39,480 nt of DNA from Prochlorococcus sp. AG-418-G23 (GTDB taxonomy: Bacteria; Cyanobacteriota; Cyanobacteriia; PCC-6307; Cyanobiaceae): the NCBI GenBank assembly GCA_003214195.1, contig QCLY01000013.1, positions 1 to 39,480 on the forward strand, written 5' to 3'. The notes beneath the pieces are model-generated. The model made no database searches, had not been told where the DNA came from, and saw only the letters and a program-made list of their open reading frames with translations. The position numbers were made by a program, and so were the translations under genes. This document shows, piece after piece, positions 32,166 through 39,480 of the stretch. The first letter of the stretch is position 1. Each line of letters starts with the position of its first letter.

Positions 32166-33335
32166 TTATTCAACCCATTTTAATTCTGATCCAATTGCAT
32201 CTTTTATATTACATAATTGATGGTTATTGAGTTGCTTTATAATCCCTTCAAGTATATCGGGTACTAATTGTGGACCCTTATATATCCATCCTGTATAAAG
32301 TTGAATTAATGATGCTCCAGAACAAATTCTTTCCCAAGCTGACTCTGGACTATCGATTCCACCAACGCCAATTAAAATAATCTTTTTGTCAATATTATGA
32401 ATATGCTTTATTATTTGATTTGCTTTTTTTTGTAGAGGCCTTCCACTTAATCCTCCATTCTCTTGAGAAAGTAATAATCCGGTTTGCTTGATCTTTCTAT
32501 TTTCAAGTCCTAATCTATCAATGCTAGTGTTAGTAGCAATTATTCCATCGATGTTTTCCTCAATTATTAATTGGCAAATATCTTCAATATTTTTAAAGTC
32601 TAAATCTGGTGCAATCTTTACAAATAATGGTGGACAATTAGGTAAGTTTTTAATTTCCCTAAGGATTTCTTTTAGAAGGATTGGATCTTGTAACTTTCTT
32701 AGTCCTTCAGTATTTGGAGAACTAACATTTATTGCTGCGTAATCACAATATGGAATTAATAACTTTAGAGAAGTTAAATAATCATCTTTTGCTTGAGATA
32801 AACCTGTAATTTTTGACTTTCCGAAATTTATCCCTAAACAAATATTCTCCCTATTTTTTTTCAACTCAATACCTTGTTCAAGAAAGTTTTTAACTAGATT
32901 TTCAGCACCATTGTTATTGAAACCCATTCTATTTAATGCCGCCTCTTCTTCTGCTAATCTAAACAACCTTGGTTTGGGATTACCGGCTTGAGCAAATTTA
33001 GTTACTGTGCCAAGTTCAGCAAATCCAAAACCAAAATTTTTCCATATATTTGCAGCATTTCCATTTTTGTCAAAACCCGCAGCTAAACCAATTGGATTAC
33101 AAAAATTTATTCCACATATCTTCTGTGTTAACCTTTTGTCAACTATAGAGAATTCTTCATTTAGATTTTTTAGGATAGATGAAACTAATGGCCAATTATA
33201 TTTTCTTGAACTGAATGATAGAAGGTTAAGAGATAAATTAGTTAAATATTCTGCATCTATTCCAGAGTCTTTTTTTAGTATAGGTGTAACTAGGTTTTTA
33301 TAAAGATTTTTAAATATCACCTTTTGTTCATTCAT
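32166..33335 (-). CDS. pyrD: Dihydroorotate dehydrogenase (quinone), class 2
   Basis: NPIGLAAGFDKNGNA, ELGTVTKFAQAGNPKPRLFRL, NRMGFNNNGAE, INVSSPNTEGLR, GGLSGRPL, GVGGIDSPESAWE. Confidence 0.97.
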   Translation of the reverse strand: MNEQKVIFKNLYKNLVTPILKKDSGIDAEYLTNLSLNLLSFSSRKYNWPLVSSILKNLNEEFSIVDKRLTQKICGINFCNPIGLAAGFDKNGNAANIWKNFGFGFAELGTVTKFAQAGNPKPRLFRLAEEEAALNRMGFNNNGAENLVKNFLEQGIELKKNRENICLGINFGKSKITGLSQAKDDYLTSLKLLIPYCDYAAINVSSPNTEGLRKLQDPILLKEILREIKNLPNCPPLFVKIAPDLDFKNIEDICQLIIEENIDGIIATNTSIDRLGLENRKIKQTGLLLSQENGGLSGRPLQKKANQIIKHIHNIDKKIILIGVGGIDSPESAWERICSGASLIQLYTGWIYKGPQLVPDILEGIIKQLNNHQLCNIKDAIGSELKWVE

Positions 33336-33341
33336 AAAAAA

Positions 33342-34061
33342 TTAGGATTCTTTTTTTTCTATTATCCAATATTTTTCAGATTTAGGAATTAATCTCCAAT
33401 TACGCCATTCAAAAGGGAAATATTGTTTTATCTTTGAGTGGTTTTCTTCGCCTAATAAGTCAGCTAGTTCTGATGAAGTTAACAAATACTTTTTTTCTTC
33501 AAATTTTTCAATTAATTCATTTCTAGAAAATAACTCCTGGATTTCTGCAGGTGCATTTTTTTCAAAAAAGTTAACTGAGGATTCGTCTTCTTTTAGATTA
33601 CTTAATATAGATATACCTTTGCTGTAATTAGTGGCGATTTTATCAACCCTATCATTTTGTTTATCTCCGCTATGACCCTTAACATATTCCATTATTAAGC
33701 CATTAATTCTTAATTGATCAATTTTTTGCCATAGATCAAGATTTTGAACTGATTTTCCTGAGCTTGTTTTCCATCCATTTCTCTTCCAATTAATTATCCA
33801 CTTTGTATAACCTTCAATAACATATTTACTGTCAGTTCTTAATTTAAAGTTCTCTTTTAGTTTATAGGTTTTTAATTTCTCAAGAGTTTTTATAGCAGCA
33901 GTTAGTTCCATTCTATTATTAGTGGTATTTTGCTCGGAACCACCTATTTCTAATTCACTATTATCTTCAAAAATTATTAAACCACCCCAACCACCAGGAC
34001 CTGGATTACCACTGCAGGCACCGTCAGTTGCAGCTTCAATTGCAATACTATTCCTATTCAT
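33342..34061 (-). CDS. rnhA: Ribonuclease HI with C-terminal extension
   Basis: DGACSGNPGPGGWGG, NNRMELTA, RTDSKYVIEG, VKGHSGDKQNDRVDKIA; followed by about 80 extra residues. Confidence 0.95.
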   Translation of the reverse strand: MNRNSIAIEAATDGACSGNPGPGGWGGLIIFEDNSELEIGGSEQNTTNNRMELTAAIKTLEKLKTYKLKENFKLRTDSKYVIEGYTKWIINWKRNGWKTSSGKSVQNLDLWQKIDQLRINGLIMEYVKGHSGDKQNDRVDKIATNYSKGISILSNLKEDESSVNFFEKNAPAEIQELFSRNELIEKFEEKKYLLTSSELADLLGEENHSKIKQYFPFEWRNWRLIPKSEKYWIIEKKES

Positions 34062-34068
34062 AATTTTG

Positions 34069-34092
34069 AAGCCGATAACCTAATATCGGCTT
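34069..34092 (-). promoter_or_regulatory. Perfect 8-bp inverted repeat in rplL-rnhA spacer
   Basis: AAGCCGAT-8 nt-ATCGGCTT; on the minus strand no U-tract follows, and it ends 7 nt before the rnhA ATG. Confidence 0.7.
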
Positions 34093-34107
34093 TAAAAAAA
34101 TTTACTC

Positions 34108-34503
34108 TTATTTAAGTGTAACTTTACCGCCAGCTTCTTCAATCTCTTTCTTCAAAGATTCGGCGTCTGCTTTAGCAATTCCTTCTTTTACTGTTTTTGG
34201 TGCTGATTCAACAAGTGCTTTTGCATCACCAAGACCAAGACCAGTTGCATTTCTTACAACCTTAAGGACTTTGATTTTTGCAGCTGCATCAAAGCTTTCG
34301 AGAACTACATCAAATTCAGTTTTTTCTTCAGTAGCGCCACCATCTCCATCAGCGTTAGCTGCACCTGGAGCTGCCATTACTACACCTGCAGAAGCTGCAG
34401 CAGATACACCAAAAGCCTCTTCAATTTGCTTTACAAGCTCAGATGCTTCTAAAAGTGAAAGAGATTTTAATGATTCAAGAATTTCTTCAGTTTTTGCGGA
34501 CAT
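34108..34503 (-). CDS. rplL: Ribosomal protein bL12 (L7/L12)
   Basis: Starts [37 protein letters not shown]; ends [29 protein letters not shown]...GGKVTLK; track start 34620 is an over-extension into rplJ. Confidence 0.97.
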   Translation of the reverse strand: MSAKTEEILESLKSLSLLEASELVKQIEEAFGVSAAASAGVVMAAPGAANADGDGGATEEKTEFDVVLESFDAAAKIKVLKVVRNATGLGLGDAKALVESAPKTVKEGIAKADAESLKKEIEEAGGKVTLK

Positions 34504-34531
34504 TTTCTTAAAAGTTAATAAGGTTTTGGAT

Positions 34532-35059
34532 TTAAGATTCTGATTTCTCAGAATGTTGTTTAAGTGATCTAGCAAGTCCAGAAGGTACTTCATTAATTGA
34601 AATAGCAATTTTTGCTGCAACGCTATTTAGAGCGCTAGCAATTTTTGCCATCAATACTTCTTTAGATGGAAGACTGGCAATTTCTTTTATTTCAGAATTG
34701 CTAAGAAGTCTGCCTTCAAATAAAGCTCCTTTGGTTTCGGATTTTTTGGTGTCTTTTTGAAAAGATTGGATCGCTTTTACCGCACCACCAACATCTTCTT
34801 TGATTAAGACAAAAGCATTTGTTCCGGTCAGTAAAGATTCAAGATCATTCCAATTACTATCTCCATCAATAGCTTTACGCATTAATGAATTTTTAGTAAT
34901 TTTGCAAATGCCGTTTGATGTTTGCAATCTTGATCGCAAATCTGACATTTCTTTGATCGTTAAACCTTTATAGTCAAGAACTACAGCCATTTCCGAGTCG
35001 TTTAATAGAGATTTAATCTCACTAACGATTTGTTGCTTATTCTCTAGTGTTCGGCCCAT
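34532..35059 (-). CDS. rplJ: Ribosomal protein uL10
   Basis: [58 protein letters not shown]. Confidence 0.97.
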   Translation of the reverse strand: MGRTLENKQQIVSEIKSLLNDSEMAVVLDYKGLTIKEMSDLRSRLQTSNGICKITKNSLMRKAIDGDSNWNDLESLLTGTNAFVLIKEDVGGAVKAIQSFQKDTKKSETKGALFEGRLLSNSEIKEIASLPSKEVLMAKIASALNSVAAKIAISINEVPSGLARSLKQHSEKSES

Positions 35060-35065
35060 TGTTGT

Positions 35066-35144
35066 TTTTTGGATCGTAATTTAGGGAGAGCAGGAAATGC
35101 GGCAAAGTTCTTTCAAAAGAGGCCGCTTTTATTAGATCCAAAAA
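35066..35144 (-). promoter_or_regulatory. Candidate structured rplJ leader (L10-leader-like)
   Basis: Minus-strand TTTTTGGATC (35144-35135) is perfectly complementary to GATCCAAAAA (35075-35066), with inner stem GCGGC/GCCGC (35126-35122 with 35103-35099); 3' arm ends 6 nt before rplJ ATG. Confidence 0.6.
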
Positions 35145-35233
35145 GAAATAATTAAGACGAGTCCTCGGTAGGAATTAAGAATTTAGAATAACTAAATAAA
35201 CCTACTTTCTTTGGCCGTATTATTGCAATTTAA

Positions 35234-35239
35234 ATTATA
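35234..35239 (-). promoter_or_regulatory. Candidate -10 element (TATAAT) for an internal rplJL promoter
   Basis: Perfect TATAAT on minus strand in the 190 bp rplA-rplJ spacer; no good -35 seen. Confidence 0.35.
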
Positions 35240-35249
35240 CTACAAAGGG

Positions 35250-35957
35250 TTAAACTTCTGGTTGGTAATCTTGTATCGCATTTACATCAACTTGAACAGA
35301 AGGTCCCATAGTTGAAGTTATATAAAAACTTTTCCAATACTTTCCTTTGGCTCCAGTTGGTTTATTTTTATCAATTGATTCTTGTAAAGTTTTTAAGTTG
35401 TCAAATAGCGCCTCTTTAGTAAAACTTGCTTTTCCAAATCGGACATGAACGATTCCTGCTTTATCTGCTCTGAATTCGAGTTTACCAGCTTTGAATTCTT
35501 TGATTGCATTAGAGATATCATTAGTTACTGTTCCTGCTTTTGGATTAGGCATTAAACCTCTCGGCCCTAAAACTCGTCCTAATTTTGCAACTTTTGGCAT
35601 CATATCTGGTGTTGCAATAAGTAGATCGAACTCCATATTGCCTTTGTTAATACTTTCCACAAGATCTTCTTCTCCAAATAAATCTGCACCAGCAGACTTG
35701 GCTTTAGATACATTCTCACCGCTTGTGATTACTGCGATTTTAACACTTTGACCAGTACCATTTGGTAGAGCGACCGTGGTTCTTAATTGTTGATCAGTAT
35801 ATTTTGGATCAATACCTAAGCGTATATGCGCTTCAATAGTTTCATCAAATTTAGCGTTTGCATTTTCCTTGATAATACTAAGAGCTTCAAGTGGAGCGTA
35901 AATGCGATCTTCTATCTTTGTTGATAGAGCCGCCATTCTTTTTGATAGTTTTTTCAT
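35250..35957 (-). CDS. rplA: Ribosomal protein uL1
   Basis: [72 protein letters not shown]. Confidence 0.98.
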   Translation of the reverse strand: MKKLSKRMAALSTKIEDRIYAPLEALSIIKENANAKFDETIEAHIRLGIDPKYTDQQLRTTVALPNGTGQSVKIAVITSGENVSKAKSAGADLFGEEDLVESINKGNMEFDLLIATPDMMPKVAKLGRVLGPRGLMPNPKAGTVTNDISNAIKEFKAGKLEFRADKAGIVHVRFGKASFTKEALFDNLKTLQESIDKNKPTGAKGKYWKSFYITSTMGPSVQVDVNAIQDYQPEV

Positions 35958-36023
35958 AGTAATTTTGGGTGCTAACGGTTATTAACTAACCTCCCCTAAA
36001 TAGTGAGTGATTTTATATTGAAT

Positions 36024-36449
36024 TCAATCAGTAATAGAGACGCCCATGTTACGAGCAGTACCCTCAATTACTTTCATCGCTGATTCAATACTAGAACAGT
36101 TTAGATCAGGAAGCTTAGTTTTGGCTATTTCTTCTAATTGAGCTTTGCTTATATTCCCAACAGAGCCTTTAGCAGATTCACCAGATCCTTTTTCTATACC
36201 GGCTGCTTTTGTTATTAAGACCGAAGCAGGAGGTGTTTTGGTTATAAAAGTAAAGCTTCTATCTTCAAAAACAGAAATCTCAACTGGAATTATAAAACCT
36301 GCTTTATCTTGGGTTCTTGCATTGTATTCTTTACAAAATGCCATGATATTAACACCATGTTGTCCTAAAGCTGGCCCCACAGGAGGAGCTGGATTCGCTT
36401 TGCCTGCTTGTAGCGCAAGTTTAATAACTGCAACAATTTTTTTTGCCAT
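36024..36449 (-). CDS. rplK: Ribosomal protein uL11
   Basis: [46 protein letters not shown]. Confidence 0.99.
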   Translation of the reverse strand: MAKKIVAVIKLALQAGKANPAPPVGPALGQHGVNIMAFCKEYNARTQDKAGFIIPVEISVFEDRSFTFITKTPPASVLITKAAGIEKGSGESAKGSVGNISKAQLEEIAKTKLPDLNCSSIESAMKVIEGTARNMGVSITD

Positions 36450-36515
36450 TAGATTCGAAAATTTAAGCTGAGGTAGAAAATCATTATCCTAGTCTATAAA
36501 CAAGAACTTTTAAAA

Positions 36516-37127
36516 TTAATTTTGTTTATTGATTTGGGAGAACTCTAATTCTACAGGAGTCTCGCGCCCAAATATTGATAGTAATGCTTTTAGTTTATTT
36601 CTTTCCCCAGAAACTTCTATAACTTCTCCTTGGAAATCCTTGAATGGACCACTAGTAACAATAATTCTGTCTTTTTCTTCAATATCTAGCTTGATGACAG
36701 CTTTTTTCTCTGATGCGCGCTTAAAGATCCTATTAACTTCTTGTCTGGATAACGGACGAGGTTTGATATGACCTCGAGCTCTCCCGCTTCCTCTACCATC
36801 TTCGGCACCAACAAAATTTATTACATTTGGAGTACTTTTTACGGCCATCATTGTATCTTCATCCAAAATCATTCTTACTAGGACATAACCTGGGAAAACT
36901 TTTTCTTCAGTAGTCTGCCTACTTCCATCTTTTTTTAATTTAATTCCAGGAGTTTGGGGAATTTCAATTTCAATGATTCTATTATTAACTCCTAAAGTTA
37001 CTGATCTCTGCTCAAGAGTGGCTTTTACTTTTTTTTCACAACTTGATGCTACTTGAACTGCGTACCATCTTGCGATGCTAGTATTTGCTTTTGAAGAAGC
37101 GAAGTTTGTAGTCGATTCATTACTCAT
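36516..37127 (-). CDS. nusG: Transcription termination/antitermination factor NusG
   Basis: ARWYAVQVASSCEKKVKATLEQR, VFPGYVLVRM, KOW region VTSGPFKDFQGEVIEVSGERNKLKALLSIFGRETPVELEFSQI. Confidence 0.97.
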   Translation of the reverse strand: MSNESTTNFASSKANTSIARWYAVQVASSCEKKVKATLEQRSVTLGVNNRIIEIEIPQTPGIKLKKDGSRQTTEEKVFPGYVLVRMILDEDTMMAVKSTPNVINFVGAEDGRGSGRARGHIKPRPLSRQEVNRIFKRASEKKAVIKLDIEEKDRIIVTSGPFKDFQGEVIEVSGERNKLKALLSIFGRETPVELEFSQINKQN

Positions 37128-37179
37128 TTTTTTCTGGAAGCTAAATTAAGATCTTTAAAAATTTATTTTCAGGGATAAT

Positions 37180-37422
37180 TCAACCAAAAATTTGCGAGGC
37201 TGCCCATCCATAGAATCTGCTGACAGATGCTATGGCTGCCGCAGAAAAGGATACCATAATTATAACCGCTACAGATTCGCTAAAAAGTTGTTGTTTGTTT
37301 GGCCATACAACAAGCTTAAGCTCATCGTAGGTGGATCTAAAAAAATTATTCTTTTTTTTAGGCTTTTCAATTTCAGGGGAATCCTTTTTTAGAGGTCCTT
37401 TACTAGTAGTAGGGCTTGTCAC
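37180..37422 (-). CDS. secE: Preprotein translocase subunit SecE (GTG start)
   Basis: 80 aa; FFRSTYDELKLVVWPNKQQLFSESVAVIIMV. Confidence 0.93.
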   Translation of the reverse strand: MTSPTTSKGPLKKDSPEIEKPKKKNNFFRSTYDELKLVVWPNKQQLFSESVAVIIMVSFSAAAIASVSRFYGWAASQIFG

Positions 37423-37483
37423 AAGATTTTTTGAAATTAAGCTTTACGCTTTACTTAATTATTTTAACTTATTGATTTACTCC

Positions 37484-39480
37484 TCAGCTAGGTTTGAAAA
37501 CAATCTCATCCTTTTTAGTAGGGTTAAGTTTGATTGTGATATTTTTTTTATTTCTAAAGTTATCCTCTAAAAGTTTTGCAGCTAAGGGATTTTCTATCTG
37601 TCGTCTAAGTTCCCTGCTAAGTGGCCTTGCACCATATTCAGGTTCGTAAGAATCTTTCGCAATTTTGTTGATAACTTTTTTGTCAATAATGATATTTATT
37701 TTCTGTTCAAGAAGTAGGTTTTTCAAGTCTTCTGTTTGCAAAATAATTATTTTTTGAAGTTCATCAAGAGATAATGGATCAAACTTTACTACTTCATCAA
37801 TTCTATTTAGAAATTCCGGTCTAAAAATTGAAGACAATGTATTACTAATAGAATCATCTAAGGTTTGTTGATCTTTTTTTAATTGTTCCGCACTTTTAGA
37901 AATATTTTGTGAATGCTCTAGTATAAGTTTGCCAGCTAAGTTGCTTGTCATAATTATTACTGTATTTTTGAAGTCTACGGTTCTTCCTTGAGAGTCCGTT
38001 AATCTCCCTTCATCTAAAACTTGTAAAAGGACATTAAAAACTTCTGTATGTGCTTTTTCTATTTCATCAAGAAGTATTACTGAATAGGGCTTGCGTCTTA
38101 TGGCCTCTGTTAATTGTCCTCCCTCTTCATAACCAACATAACCTGGAGGAGCTCCTAAAAGTCTTGCCACTGCATTTTTCTCCATATACTCACTCATATC
38201 TAATCTTAAAAGTGCCTCTTCTTCATCAAATAAAGCTGATGCAAGGGATTTTGCTAATTCGGTTTTACCAACACCTGTTGGACCCATGAAGAAAAAAGAT
38301 CCAATTGGTCTTTTGGGGCTTTTCATGCCAACTCGAGCCCTTCTAATTGCAGCAGAAACAGCTTCTATAGCTTTTTCCTGCCCAATCACTTTTTCACTTA
38401 ATTCTTTTTCTAAATTGACTAATTTCTTACGATCATTTGAAACTACTTTAGAAATTGGAATGCCTGTAATTTTTGAAATAACATCAGCAATATCATCAGG
38501 TTCGACTTGATATTTAAAAGGGAAATTTCTATTCTTATTTATTTTGTTAAATTTTTCTTCAACTTTTTTTATTTTATTCTCTATGTCACTTAGTTCTACT
38601 TCAAGGTTATCGAGAGAATCTAGATCATCAGCAAACTTATTATTTGATTTGTTTTTAATTTGTTTAATTAGCTTATCTTCTTCTTTCATCAAACTAGATA
38701 ATTGTTCCATTTCGTCGCGCAAATTATTCCAATTATCGAAAAGAACATTCAATTTTATTTCTGATTGACTCTTCATATTTAATAGTTTTTCTTGTTCATC
38801 AAAATTTTCATCTTGCAAATTATCAATTTTTTCTTCAAAAGTATTAATTTTGTTTTCTTGCTGGATAATTATTTGAGGCTTTTTATTAAACTCAATTTTC
38901 AATTGTGCAGCTGCTTCATCAATTAAATCTATTGCTTTATCAGGGAGACATTTATCACTGATATATCTGTCGGCTAACTTTGCAGAATAATTCACTGCGT
39001 CTTCAGAAATTTTTATTCCATGATGTAATTCATATTTGTTTTTTATGCCTCGTAGTATTTTTGCGCTCAATTCTACTGAAGGTTCATTAACAGCTATCTT
39101 TTGAAAGCAATTATTCAATGCCTGATCTCTTTCAATAGTTTCACGAAATTTTTCAGGTGTTGTTGTACCAATACATCTAAGTTCTCCTTCGGCTAGTAAA
39201 GGTTTTAAGATATTACTAATATCAGCAGTTGATCGGTCTGAAGTTAATATTGAATGGATTTCATCAATAAATAAAATCATTCTTTGGCTTGGATCTTTCA
39301 ATTCTTGAAGTATTAAGCTGAGCCGCTCTTCAAGTTGGCCTCTAAATTTTGTCCCTGAAACTAATGCACCTAAGTCAAGTGAAATGATTTTAAAGTCTTT
39401 TAAGGAATCAGGAACTTTTTTCACCACAATCATTTGTGCAAGCAATTTAGCAATTGAGGTTTTACCTACACCAGGATTGC
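37484..39480 (-). CDS. clpB: ClpB-family AAA+ ATPase (ClpB2-like), N-terminus outside window
   Basis: Frame stays open to window edge (NPGVGKTSIAKLLAQ... upstream of track start); NBD1 Walker B ILFIDEIHS, coiled-coil middle domain, NBD2 GPTGVGKTELAK, GAPPGYVGYEEGG, FRPEFLNRIDE. Confidence 0.93.
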   Translation of the reverse strand, partial: NPGVGKTSIAKLLAQMIVVKKVPDSLKDFKIISLDLGALVSGTKFRGQLEERLSLILQELKDPSQRMILFIDEIHSILTSDRSTADISNILKPLLAEGELRCIGTTTPEKFRETIERDQALNNCFQKIAVNEPSVELSAKILRGIKNKYELHHGIKISEDAVNYSAKLADRYISDKCLPDKAIDLIDEAAAQLKIEFNKKPQIIIQQENKINTFEEKIDNLQDENFDEQEKLLNMKSQSEIKLNVLFDNWNNLRDEMEQLSSLMKEEDKLIKQIKNKSNNKFADDLDSLDNLEVELSDIENKIKKVEEKFNKINKNRNFPFKYQVEPDDIADVISKITGIPISKVVSNDRKKLVNLEKELSEKVIGQEKAIEAVSAAIRRARVGMKSPKRPIGSFFFMGPTGVGKTELAKSLASALFDEEEALLRLDMSEYMEKNAVARLLGAPPGYVGYEEGGQLTEAIRRKPYSVILLDEIEKAHTEVFNVLLQVLDEGRLTDSQGRTVDFKNTVIIMTSNLAGKLILEHSQNISKSAEQLKKDQQTLDDSISNTLSSIFRPEFLNRIDEVVKFDPLSLDELQKIIILQTEDLKNLLLEQKINIIIDKKVINKIAKDSYEPEYGARPLSRELRRQIENPLAAKLLEDNFRNKKNITIKLNPTKKDEIVFKPS

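Noticed and set aside
34271-34543. Plus-strand ORF antisense to rplL
   Set aside because: Low-complexity Ala/Ser/Pro-rich shadow of the Ala-rich L7/L12 hinge.
34108-34620. 170-aa ORF-track call for rplL
   Set aside because: The first 39 residues ([14 protein letters not shown]...) overlap the rplJ 3' end out of frame; the canonical L7/L12 start [12 protein letters not shown] is at 34503.
36145-36471. 108-aa plus-strand ORF antisense to rplK
   Set aside because: Composition is a mirror of the highly conserved rplK gene; no recognisable motif or own spacing.

Overview
The window is an AT-rich, very gene-dense stretch of core chromosome. Gene content and order look like a picocyanobacterium, most likely a high-light Prochlorococcus; this is inference from gene content, not a database match. 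I support about 42 protein-coding genes on both strands. They include cysC, purE, chlM, ndhH, a phylloquinone cluster (menA-menC-menE, isochorismate synthase, DHNA-CoA thioesterase), gshB-grxC, prfB, ybeY, dgkA, trpG/pabA, argS, nadC, mnmE, spoT/rel, a fused oligopeptide-type ABC ATPase, rluD, rbgA/ylqF, pgk, murG, pyrD, rnhA, secE-nusG-rplK-rplA-rplJ-rplL, and a truncated ClpB-family gene at the right edge. I see no tRNA or rRNA, IS element, prophage, CRISPR array or obvious genomic island, and no convincing multi-gene novel system. The best second looks are: a ClpB paralogue that has lost the NBD1 arginine fingers; a secreted metallo-beta-lactamase-fold protein lacking most metal ligands; a prfB programmed +1 frameshift that the ORF track truncates; and several candidate RNA structures in the ribosomal protein operon (rplJ leader, rplK-rplA spacer, rplL-rnhA spacer).
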